Shown: piece after piece, positions 34,291 through 41,783 of the stretch
Numbering within the stretch: position 1 is the stretch's first letter
Layout: each line of letters opens with the position of its first letter
Source of the DNA: Sandaracinaceae bacterium
Lineage (GTDB): Bacteria > Myxococcota_A > Polyangia > Polyangiales > Sandaracinaceae
Assembly: GCA_020633195.1 (NCBI GenBank)
Contig: JACKEC010000017.1
Span: forward strand, 310,001-374,000
DNA length: 64,000 nucleotides
Direction: 5' to 3'
Program-made: the position numbers and the translations under genes
The notes under the pieces: generated by a model
The model's input: the letters and a program-made list of their open reading frames with translations, nothing else
Database searches by the model: none
What the model was told of the DNA's origin: nothing

Positions 34291-34901
34291 CGCGCGCCTC
34301 CTTCGATGTGCTGCTGGAGGGCCTCGTCGGCGGCGGTCACGCGCCGCTTCACCGTCGCGAGCGACGCGTCGACGGCCTCGGCGATCTCGGCGAGGGGCCA
34401 GCCCTCGACGCGGCGCAGGGTCCACGCCACGCGCTGGTCCGCGGGGAGGCCGCGCAGGAACCCGCCGATCCGCGCGAGCTCGGCGCGCCGCTCGGTGCTC
34501 AGCGCCGGCGCGGCGAGCTGCTCGAAGCTCACGTCCTCCTCGCCGCGATCGAGGCCGAGGCGGCGGAGCAGGCCGCGACGACGCAAGCGGCTCCGCGACA
34601 GGTTGGCGGTGATCCGCACGACCCACCCGCCGTACGAGCTCCTGTCGCGCAGGGTGGCGAGCTTGTCGAAGGACTGGACGAACGCGTCCTGCACCACGTC
34701 GTCGACCTCGGCGTTGCGACCGAGCAGGAGCGTCGCGACGCGGTAGGCGTCCCGCGCGTGGCGCCGGTAGAGCGCGTCGGCGGCCCATCGGTCGCCCTCG
34801 AGGGTGCGCAGGACGAGCGTCTCCGTGCTCTGGCTCGAGGGGAGGCTTCGGACCTCCGCCTCTTGGGGCTCGGACGAGGGGCGCACGTGGTCCCGACGCA
34901 T
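34287..34901 (-). CDS. ECF-type RNA polymerase sigma factor
   Basis: 204 aa from the ATG at 34901; an in-frame start at 34952 would add 17 residues. Region 2 shows RHARDAYRVATLLLG, DDVVQDAFVQSF and the WVVRITANL helix. Region 4 shows LPADQRVAWTLRRVEGWPLAEIAEAVDASLATVKRRV, the helix-turn-helix for the -35 element. I prefer 34901 because the longer form would translate through an inverted repeat that looks regulatory. It directs RNA polymerase to its own regulon and is presumably held by the FecR protein next to it. Confidence 0.88.
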   Translation of the reverse strand: MRRDHVRPSSEPQEAEVRSLPSSQSTETLVLRTLEGDRWAADALYRRHARDAYRVATLLLGRNAEVDDVVQDAFVQSFDKLATLRDRSSYGGWVVRITANLSRSRLRRRGLLRRLGLDRGEEDVSFEQLAAPALSTERRAELARIGGFLRGLPADQRVAWTLRRVEGWPLAEIAEAVDASLATVKRRVTAADEALQQHIEGGAR

Positions 34902-34914
34902 CAGGAGCGCAGAA

Positions 34915-34951
34915 TGGCTCACGCGACGAGAAACGCTCGCGCCGTGAGCCA
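34915..34951. promoter_or_regulatory. Inverted repeat upstream of the sigma gene
   Basis: Perfect 9-bp arms TGGCTCACG (34915-34923) and CGTGAGCCA (34943-34951) with a 19-bp spacer. It lies between the divergent sigma and FG-GAP lipoprotein genes, 14 bp upstream of the preferred sigma start. It may be an operator or a 5' leader hairpin. Confidence 0.4.
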
Positions 34952-34996
34952 TCCCGCGGCGCCGAGGCGTCGGGAGCCCAACCCAGGAGGTCCCGA

Positions 34997-36523
34997 TTGC
35001 GACGCTCGATGCTCATCCTTCTGCTCACCCTCGCGGGCTGCGGCTCGTCCGGCGGGGGCCTGTTCGGCGAGCCCTCGCTCGACGAGCTCAACGCCGTCCG
35101 GGCGGTCCCCGACGAGAACGCCGACGACACGCCACCCGACGCGTCCTTCGAGCCCGGGCAGCGCCGCGACGTGGGCGGCGCCCAGGCGGTGTTCCCCTCG
35201 CAGCGCCCGAACGAATACGTCAGCGGCGTCGTGATGCCTGGTGACCTCGACGGAGACGGGTACGGCGACCTGGTGATGTGGGCGCACCTCATGAACGATC
35301 CCGACGTCGTCGACTGCTCGCGCGGCTGCCCCGGGTTCGGGCAGCTCGTGGTCTACGTCGCCTACGGCGGCTCGAGCTTCGGCGCCGACGGAGTCATCCG
35401 CGCCGACGCACGCCTCGAGAGCTGGCACATCAACGGGATCGAGCCGTGGGTGTCGAGCGCGGGCGACGTGGACGGCGACGGCCGGCCGGACGTGCTGATC
35501 AGCGTGGGCGCGGACTGCCAGCAAGGGAACGTGCTCACGCTCTACGGCGGGTCACGGCTCAGCGGGACGATGGACGTGCGCGACCTGCCGGGCGGCGTGC
35601 TCCGCGAGACCGGCGCCTGCACGCGCTTCGGCAACGCGGTCGGGGTCGGGGATCTCGACGGCGACGGGTTCGCGGACTTCGTCGTCGCCGCTCCGTCGAG
35701 CGATCGCTCCTACCTCTACTACGGGCGCGCCGGGCGGTCGGACGCGCGGCGCTCGGAGCTCGACGCGGACGCGATCCTGCTCGCGACGGGGATCGACGGC
35801 GTCGGCCCCGCGCAGCCGGCCGGGGACGTGAACGGAGACGGGCTCGACGACATGATCGTCGCGGGCTCCACCGGCCCCGCGTTCCACGAGGACGTCGGGG
35901 TCTGGCACCTCGTCCTCGGGGGACCGCGCCTCGCGGGCGAGGTGCCGATCGAGACCCTCGGGACGGCGATCGAGGCGGCGTTCGTGTCGGGCCTCGGCGA
36001 CCTCGACGGCGACGGCCGCGGGGAGCTCGGCGTGACCCGCAACGGCGCCGGCGTCGACGGGTTCGTCCTGCCCGGCCGCGGCGAGTGGCCGGCCGCGCTC
36101 GGGGTCGAGGACGGCGCGCTCCGCATCGCGCGCGCACTCGCGCCGGGCGCCGTCGGTGGCTCGACCGCGCTCCGCCCCGCCGGCGACGTGAACGGCGACG
36201 GCGCGCTCGACTTCCTCTACTCGGACTCGGAGGCGACGAGCGACGGCTACCCGCGCGGCTCGGTTCAGCTCTTCCTCGGACCGCGGACGATGGACGCGAC
36301 GCTGGAGGCGAGCTCGGGGACGGAGTTCCTCGGTCAGCTCTGGCTCTCGGAGCACGACGGCAGCGTCCGCGGCTTCGACAGCCTCGGCGAGTGGAGCTGG
36401 CGGCTCGGCAACGGGCTCGCCGCGGGCTCGGACCTCGACGGTGACGGCTACGGCGAGATCGCGATCGTGGCGCGCATCGCGCCCGACAGCGGGCGCCTCT
36501 ACCTGTGGCGGGGGCGGCCGTGA
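34997..36523 (+). CDS. FG-GAP/VCBS-repeat lipoprotein
   Basis: 508 aa. The TTG at 34997 has AGGAGG 7 nt upstream, better placed than for the ATG at 35009. It gives the N-terminus MRRSMLILLLTLAGC (lipobox LAGC, Cys 15). The mature protein has six or seven FG-GAP repeats with calcium-binding DXDXDG loops (GDLDGDGYGDLV, GDVDGDGRPDVL, GDLDGDGFADFV, GDVNGDGLDDMI, GDVNGDGALDFL, SDLDGDGYGEIA). These fold as an integrin-like beta-propeller. It is probably surface-exposed and adhesive. Translationally coupled to the next gene (GTGA). Confidence 0.85.
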   Translation: MRRSMLILLLTLAGCGSSGGGLFGEPSLDELNAVRAVPDENADDTPPDASFEPGQRRDVGGAQAVFPSQRPNEYVSGVVMPGDLDGDGYGDLVMWAHLMNDPDVVDCSRGCPGFGQLVVYVAYGGSSFGADGVIRADARLESWHINGIEPWVSSAGDVDGDGRPDVLISVGADCQQGNVLTLYGGSRLSGTMDVRDLPGGVLRETGACTRFGNAVGVGDLDGDGFADFVVAAPSSDRSYLYYGRAGRSDARRSELDADAILLATGIDGVGPAQPAGDVNGDGLDDMIVAGSTGPAFHEDVGVWHLVLGGPRLAGEVPIETLGTAIEAAFVSGLGDLDGDGRGELGVTRNGAGVDGFVLPGRGEWPAALGVEDGALRIARALAPGAVGGSTALRPAGDVNGDGALDFLYSDSEATSDGYPRGSVQLFLGPRTMDATLEASSGTEFLGQLWLSEHDGSVRGFDSLGEWSWRLGNGLAAGSDLDGDGYGEIAIVARIAPDSGRLYLWRGRP

Positions 36524-36828
36524 CGCGGGCGCTCGGCATGGCGCTGCTGGGCCTCTGGCTCGGCGGGTGCGCGCTGTCGCACGGGATGGAGGGCGACGCG
36601 TCGACGACGACGGACGGCGGCGTGGCCCCGGTCGACGGATCGGTGGCGGTGAGCGACGGCGCCACCGCGAGCGCCGACGCGGGGACGCGGCTCGGGGGGC
36701 CCGGCGGGCTGAGCTGCGGGCCGAACCGGTGCCGCGAGGCGGAGGTCTGCTGCGACGACCGCTGCGGCATCTGCGCGCTCGACGGGGAGTGCCCCGACTA
36801 CGACTGCCCCGATCCGGCGCGCCCGTAG
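36520..36828 (+). CDS. Small Cys-rich lipoprotein
   Basis: 102 aa; the GTG start overlaps the upstream stop (GTGA, 36520-36523). Lipobox LGGC, then a Thr/Ala/Asp/Gly linker of about 45 residues. The C-terminal module has CGPNRC, EVCCDDRCGIC and CPDYDC. The CC-x3-CGIC unit also ends the DUF6748-like lipoprotein at 30808-31959. This may be a shared disulfide module. Probably displayed together with the FG-GAP propeller. Confidence 0.75.
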   Translation: MTRALGMALLGLWLGGCALSHGMEGDASTTTDGGVAPVDGSVAVSDGATASADAGTRLGGPGGLSCGPNRCREAEVCCDDRCGICALDGECPDYDCPDPARP

Positions 36829-36842
36829 GTACGCTGGGCCCG

Positions 36843-38090
36843 ATGGTCGCGGCGAAGCGAGCGCGCGAGGGGAGCTTCGTCGACAACATGAGCCTGCCGA
36901 TGCACCGGTGGTTCCGGTACTCGGCAGGCTTCTCCGCGTCGTGGGCCGAGGCGTTGCTGCGCGAGCGCGCCGGGCGCGGGCCGGTCCGGGTGCTCGACCC
37001 GTTCGTCGGCTCGGGGACCACGCTGCTCGCGGCCGACGCGGCGGGCGTCGAGTCCGTGGGCCTCGAGGCGCACCCCTTCGTGCACCGCGTGGCCGCGGCG
37101 AAGCTCGCGCGGGGCGTCGACCCGGACGCGCTGCGCGAGACGGCCGAGGCGCTGATCGACAGGGCCCGCCGCAGCCGCGCGCGCGCCGACGAGCCGCCCG
37201 CGCTGATCGCGAAGTGCTTCGCGCCGCCGACCCTCGCGGCGCTCGAGCGGCTCCGGCGCGCGTACCTCGCCGCGCGCGACGACGGGCCCGAGGGGGCGCT
37301 GATCTGGCTGGCGATCACCTCGATCCTGCGCCCCTGCGCGAACGTGGGGACCGCGCAATGGCAATACGTCTTGCCCAACCGAGCGAAGGCTCGCGCGCTC
37401 GAGCCCTACGACGCGCTGCGCGACCGGGTGGCGATGTTCGCCGACGACCTCGGCGCCGCGCCGCCGCGCCGCTCTCGCCTCGAGCTCGCCGACGCGCGCG
37501 AGCCGGGGCTCCACGCCGGGTCGCTCGGGCGCTTCGACCTGGTGCTGACGTCGCCGCCGTACCCGAACAACTACGACTACGCCGACGCGACGCGGCTCGA
37601 GATGACGTTCTGGCGCGAGGTCGAGCGCTGGGCGGATCTTCACGGCGCGGTGCGCCGGCACCTGATCCGGTCGTGCTCGCAGCACAGCGCCGCCGACAAG
37701 CTCGGCCTCGAGGAGCTCCTCGACGCGGCGCCGATCGCGCCCATCCGGGACGAGCTCGCCCGCGTCACGCGCGAGCTCGAGGCGCTGCGGGTCGAGCGCG
37801 ACGGGCGCAAGACCTACCACACGATGGTCGCGGCCTACTTCGTCGACCTCGCCCGCGTCCTGGCCACGCTGCGCGCGCTGACCCGCGAAGATGCCGAGCT
37901 GTGCCTCGTGATCGGCGACTCGGCGCCCTACGGCGTCCACGTGCCGGTCGAGGCGTGGCTCGCGCGCCTCGCGACGTCGGTCGGCTTCGGCGCGCACCGC
38001 TTCGAGAAGCTCCGCGACCGCAACACGCGCTGGAAGAACCGCAAGCACCGCGTGCCGCTCCACGAGGGCCGCCTCTGGATCGCGGGTTAG
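36843..38090 (+). CDS. Orphan site-specific DNA methyltransferase
   Basis: 415 aa. The AdoMet-binding motif DPFVGSGTT is at 52-60 and the catalytic motif SPPY at 237-240 (TSPPYPNNYDYAD). The order, AdoMet motif first and SPPY about 180 residues later, fits the alpha-type arrangement of amino-methyltransferases that make N6-methyladenine or N4-methylcytosine. The region between would be the target-recognition domain. No restriction endonuclease gene is adjacent, so it is probably an orphan or regulatory methylase. Start: ATG at 36843, 15 bp after the preceding stop. The target sequence cannot be deduced. Confidence 0.85.
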   Translation: MVAAKRAREGSFVDNMSLPMHRWFRYSAGFSASWAEALLRERAGRGPVRVLDPFVGSGTTLLAADAAGVESVGLEAHPFVHRVAAAKLARGVDPDALRETAEALIDRARRSRARADEPPALIAKCFAPPTLAALERLRRAYLAARDDGPEGALIWLAITSILRPCANVGTAQWQYVLPNRAKARALEPYDALRDRVAMFADDLGAAPPRRSRLELADAREPGLHAGSLGRFDLVLTSPPYPNNYDYADATRLEMTFWREVERWADLHGAVRRHLIRSCSQHSAADKLGLEELLDAAPIAPIRDELARVTRELEALRVERDGRKTYHTMVAAYFVDLARVLATLRALTREDAELCLVIGDSAPYGVHVPVEAWLARLATSVGFGAHRFEKLRDRNTRWKNRKHRVPLHEGRLWIAG

Positions 38091-38091
38091 T

Positions 38092-38160
38092 CGGGGACGA
38101 TCTTCTTCGCTTTCTTCGACGCTCGACGTTCGAAGAAGAAAATGAAGAGGATCGTCCCCG
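38092..38160. terminator. Long imperfect inverted repeat between convergent genes
   Basis: The outer arms (CGGGGACGATC and its complement GATCGTCCCCG) match over 11 bp. Pairing continues with a few mismatches into an A/G- and T/C-rich stretch, giving nearly 30 bp of stem. It lies exactly between the methyltransferase and FHA gene stops and can serve both as a terminator. Confidence 0.6.
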
Positions 38161-38163
38161 GGG

Positions 38164-39186
38164 TCAGCCCAGGCGCACGACGCCGAGGCCGTCGCCGAGG
38201 TGCGCGACCTCGCCGGACGACAGCCGCACGACGCGCGTGGGGTCGTCGTCGGACGGCGAGGTGTAGACGCCGTTGGTCGACGCGGTGTCGATCGCGACGA
38301 TGTCGTCCTCGACGCGGACCACGAGCACGTGGACCCGGGAGATGTCGTCGTCCGCGAAGACGTGGGCCGAGTCGCACCGCGAGTAGCGACCCAACAAGAC
38401 GCCTCGCCCGAGCGCGGCCTCGTCGAGGGCGAGCCGCAGCCGCCGCGCGCCCGCCTCGATCCGGAGGGTGCACGCGCGGGTCGCGCCCGGCTCGAGCATC
38501 GCCTCGCTGGTCTCGATCGGGCCGCGGATGACGGACACGCTCGCCGCCCGCTCGCGGCGCGGCTGCGGGCGCGCGCGGTCCTCGATCCGGACGACGCGGA
38601 GGGGGGTGTTGCGCCCCTCGAGCTTCGCCCACGCCTCGGTCGCGCTCTCGGGCCAGTGCTCGGGCGCCCCGGTCGCGAACGTGAACAAGGCGTAGCCGCC
38701 CACGCGGAACAGGCCGGCGATCTCGACGAACGCGCCGCCGATCGGCTGGCCGAGCCGAGAGTCGAGCCCCCCGCGCGTGCGCAGCTCGCGCAGCCAGAAC
38801 CGGGGCGGCCCGTCGGGGCCCTTGGGGACGACGAGCGCGAGGTGGCGGAGCGATAGGCCGCCGTGGGGCAGGACGAGATCGCACCGGCTGTGGCGGCCGA
38901 CGATCGCGGCGTTGGGTCGGTCGGGGCGGCGCGCGACCCACACGCGACCCGCGAGCGCGCCGGTGGGCGCGTGCACCGCGACGACCCCGGCGCCCAGCGT
39001 CCCGAGCCGCGCCATCTCGCGGATCGCGTCGTAGTGCTGAAGGAACAGCGCCTCGAACGGCAGCTGCGCGCGCGAGAGGAACGGGTCGGTCCCCGCGAGG
39101 AACGTGTCGTGGTTTCGGCCCGGGTCGCGACGCTGACCCATGTCGAGCGAGATGATGCGGGTCCCGACGTTCCGTGGCGCGCTCAT
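38164..39186 (-). CDS. Protein with two FHA domains
   Basis: 340 aa with no signal peptide or membrane helix. One FHA-like unit lies at about 75-140 (VGRHSRCDLVL, LSLRHLALVV). A second, better one lies at the C-terminus, about 255-338 (LGRYSRCDSAHVF, ISRVHVLVV, DTASTNGVYT). FHA domains bind phosphothreonine peptides. With a Ser/Thr kinase 8 kb away and many such kinases in myxobacteria, a signalling adaptor role is likely. I chose the ATG at 39186; a longer form would add 13 residues. Neighbours on both sides are convergent or divergent, so it stands alone. Confidence 0.8.
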   Translation of the reverse strand: MSAPRNVGTRIISLDMGQRRDPGRNHDTFLAGTDPFLSRAQLPFEALFLQHYDAIREMARLGTLGAGVVAVHAPTGALAGRVWVARRPDRPNAAIVGRHSRCDLVLPHGGLSLRHLALVVPKGPDGPPRFWLRELRTRGGLDSRLGQPIGGAFVEIAGLFRVGGYALFTFATGAPEHWPESATEAWAKLEGRNTPLRVVRIEDRARPQPRRERAASVSVIRGPIETSEAMLEPGATRACTLRIEAGARRLRLALDEAALGRGVLLGRYSRCDSAHVFADDDISRVHVLVVRVEDDIVAIDTASTNGVYTSPSDDDPTRVVRLSSGEVAHLGDGLGVVRLG

Positions 39187-39251
39187 GCCACCCTGACGAT
39201 GGCGCCGCGCGAGGTCTGACGCCACGGCCGTCGAGCGGTCATACTCGCCGC

Positions 39252-40202
39252 GTGAGCTGGGAGACCGTCGAGGCGCTGCCGGGGGCCACGCCGACCGGCG
39301 GCGCTTTCCGCGCGGGCGCCGAGCCGGTGGTCGCGGAGCGGCGCGGGGTCGGCCCGCTGGAGCGCGCGCGGCTCTTCTGGTTCTCGGACCCGGACCACCC
39401 GTTCGCCCGCACCGTCGAGCACGTCGTGGTCACGCCACGCCACGTCTACGTCCAGCGCGCGGACGGTACCCGCGAGCGAGCCTCGCTCGAGCAGCTCCAC
39501 GGCGAGCGGCTCGACCGCGGCCGGGTCATCTACGGCGTCCGCGACGGAGAAGACCTGCTGCTGCCGTATCGCGACGCCTGCGCCGTGCAGGTGCGCCTCG
39601 CCGCGGCGGTCCGGGGGGCCGAGCCGGCGGAGCCGTGGCGCGACCGGCAGTGGCTGTGGACCTCGGTCGTGCTCGCGGTGCTGGCGGAGGGACTCGCGGC
39701 GGGTCTCGTGCAGAGCTACTCGCTCGACGACGCGCGCCGGCACTTGACGATCGGCCTCTACACGTCCGAGACCCTGCTCGGCTTCTACGCCGCGCTCGGA
39801 GCGAGCGCCTTCGGGGCCTTCCTGTTCCTGTGGGGCCCCTCTCGGTGGCGGATCGACGCGGTGGCCGTGACGCGGACGCGCGGGGTGATCCCGTGGCTGA
39901 CGTTCTCCCTCTCCCCGGAGCGCGTGCGACGCGCGGTCCTCGGGCGGATGTACGCCAAGCCCAAGCACGGCGCCGCCTATCACTCGGGCTGGAGCGTCTC
40001 GCTCGAGCTGCGCGAGCCGGCGCGCATCGGCACCCTCCGGCGCCTGCGCCAGATCGAGCTGCAAATCGTGTTCTTCGAGCACAGCCCGTCGCGGCGCGCC
40101 GCGTCGAAGGTGACCCAGTACCGAGACGCGCGCGCGTTGGCCGCGCGGCTGCGGAGCCTCCTCTCGCTCGAGGAGGAGACGCTCGATCCGGGCGCCGATT
40201 GA
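39252..40202 (+). CDS. Membrane protein with two transmembrane helices, function unknown
   Basis: 316 aa from a GTG start. The soluble N-terminal part (1-130) is beta-rich. Helices lie at about 138-160 and 175-200. The C-terminal part (about 205-316) looks like a bacterial PH-type domain with Arg-rich edges (WRIDAVAVTRTRGVIPW; IELQIVFFEHS). No family recognised. It converges on the tubulin-like gene with 21 bp between stops. Confidence 0.65.
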   Translation: MSWETVEALPGATPTGGAFRAGAEPVVAERRGVGPLERARLFWFSDPDHPFARTVEHVVVTPRHVYVQRADGTRERASLEQLHGERLDRGRVIYGVRDGEDLLLPYRDACAVQVRLAAAVRGAEPAEPWRDRQWLWTSVVLAVLAEGLAAGLVQSYSLDDARRHLTIGLYTSETLLGFYAALGASAFGAFLFLWGPSRWRIDAVAVTRTRGVIPWLTFSLSPERVRRAVLGRMYAKPKHGAAYHSGWSVSLELREPARIGTLRRLRQIELQIVFFEHSPSRRAASKVTQYRDARALAARLRSLLSLEEETLDPGAD

Positions 40203-40223
40203 TCGACAGACCTCGAGCTCCGC

Positions 40224-41681
40224 TCAGACGGCGCGACGGGTCGGGTTCGAGTGCGCCAGGCCCTGCTCGGCGACGCGGCGGACCTCGGGGGACTCGTCCT
40301 CCGTCGCGGCGACGAGCGCGGCGTCGAAGACGTGGGCGCCGATCTGGCCCATGGCGCCGACCGCGAGGACGCGGACGCGGGGATCGTCGGTCAAGCGATC
40401 TTGCTCGAGACGGCGAACGATCGCGCGCTGGAGCTCGTCGTTGCCGGTGCTCTTGTAGCGGGTGACGAGGCGCGCGTAGACCGCCGCGTTCGGGCCGCGC
40501 TCGGAGAGGTCGTCGTCGGCGGGCCGCGGGGCCACGTCGGACTTCGTGCGGGCGGTCGCGCCCTCGCGCTCGGGGGTCCGGATGCGATCGCCCGTCGCGG
40601 GGCGGTCGTCGCCGAGGATCGAGAGGTCGAGGGTCGCCGGCTTGCGCGGCTTGTCGCGCGTGGCGGCCGCCTCGTGGGCGACGTCCTCGACCATCTCGCG
40701 CAGGCGCGCCGGAAGCTCCGCGCAGGACGCGACGACGTGGACCGCGATCGGGCCCTCGTCGCGCACGCGCTGGTAGATCGCGACGTCGACGTGGACGCCC
40801 GGGCTCTGCCCCTTCACGTCCTCGCGCAGGGTGTCGACGAACTTGATCGGCGTCCCGCGGAGCACGGACTCCGGGGCCTCGATCACGATCTGCACCGCGC
40901 TCGCGCTGCGCAGGTCGAGCCCGTCGGGGTGCATCTCGCTCTCCTGCAGCACCGTGATCAGCGCGTCGAGCACGCTCCCCGCCGAGAGCTCGTCGATGGC
41001 GTAGGCCCCCATCGTCACGACGCCGCCGTGCGTGAGCACGTCGAGCAGCTGCCGGCCGCGCAGCGGTCGGACGCCGCGCAGGTCGGAGCGGCTCTCGATC
41101 TTGTCGAGCGCCTCGAACGGCTCGACGACGCGCTCGTGGGTCCGGCCGTCGTACTCGAGGATCGAGAGACCCGAGCCGCGCGCGACGAGCTTGTCGCCGT
41201 CGACGATGATCAGCCCGTCGACGCCCGCGTCGGTGAGCTCCTTGACGGCGCGGAGCGCGTGCATCCGGCGCTCCACCGTCTCGCTCTGCTCCGGCATCAG
41301 GATCATCGCCACGAGCTTCGTGCGCTGCCTGTCGATCGCCTGGACGAGCGCTCCGATCGCCGAGCCCGTGCCGCCGCCGAGGCTCGCGATCACGAGCGCG
41401 ACGTCGCACTTCCCCGAGTGCCCGCCGACGAAGGCCTCGATCCGCGGCGCGTGGTCGCGGATGAGGTTGCGGCCGTACTCCGGCTCGCCGTTCGTGGCGC
41501 GCTCTCCGCCGACGAACAGGCAGCGGTCCTGGGCGATGTTCGCCTGCTCTTCGAGGCCCCGCCGCGACGTGTGGATCGCGAGCGCGGAGTAGCCACGGCG
41601 GGCGAGCTCGCCGGCGACCTGGCCACCGGTCTTGCCGAGGCCGACGGCGAGGACGTCGAGGGCGGAGTGGGGAGTGCTCAT
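40224..41681 (-). CDS. Divergent tubulin/FtsZ-like protein with HEAT-like tail
   Basis: 485 aa. Residues 9-320 follow the tubulin/FtsZ GTPase fold: opening loop VGLGKTGGQ (13-21), the family signature GGGTGS (102-107, binds GTP phosphates), and a strand like FtsZ's (GVDGLIIVDGDKL). By hand alignment the T7 loop, which completes the GTPase site of the neighbouring subunit as NXDXXD, is not conserved here. A charged linker (about 375-420) leads to HEAT-like helices (about 420-480). FtsZ proper lies elsewhere in such genomes, so this is a second, non-division member. It may polymerise, but hydrolysis could be lost. Confidence 0.8.
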   Translation of the reverse strand: MSTPHSALDVLAVGLGKTGGQVAGELARRGYSALAIHTSRRGLEEQANIAQDRCLFVGGERATNGEPEYGRNLIRDHAPRIEAFVGGHSGKCDVALVIASLGGGTGSAIGALVQAIDRQRTKLVAMILMPEQSETVERRMHALRAVKELTDAGVDGLIIVDGDKLVARGSGLSILEYDGRTHERVVEPFEALDKIESRSDLRGVRPLRGRQLLDVLTHGGVVTMGAYAIDELSAGSVLDALITVLQESEMHPDGLDLRSASAVQIVIEAPESVLRGTPIKFVDTLREDVKGQSPGVHVDVAIYQRVRDEGPIAVHVVASCAELPARLREMVEDVAHEAAATRDKPRKPATLDLSILGDDRPATGDRIRTPEREGATARTKSDVAPRPADDDLSERGPNAAVYARLVTRYKSTGNDELQRAIVRRLEQDRLTDDPRVRVLAVGAMGQIGAHVFDAALVAATEDESPEVRRVAEQGLAHSNPTRRAV

Positions 41682-41783
41682 GAGGTGTCCGTCTTGGCAA
41701 ACCTCGATCCACCCCACGTTTACTGGAGAGATCGCGCCTGACCGGAGCGCGGAGCATGCTCCGCTCCGGGGGCGGAGCACCGT

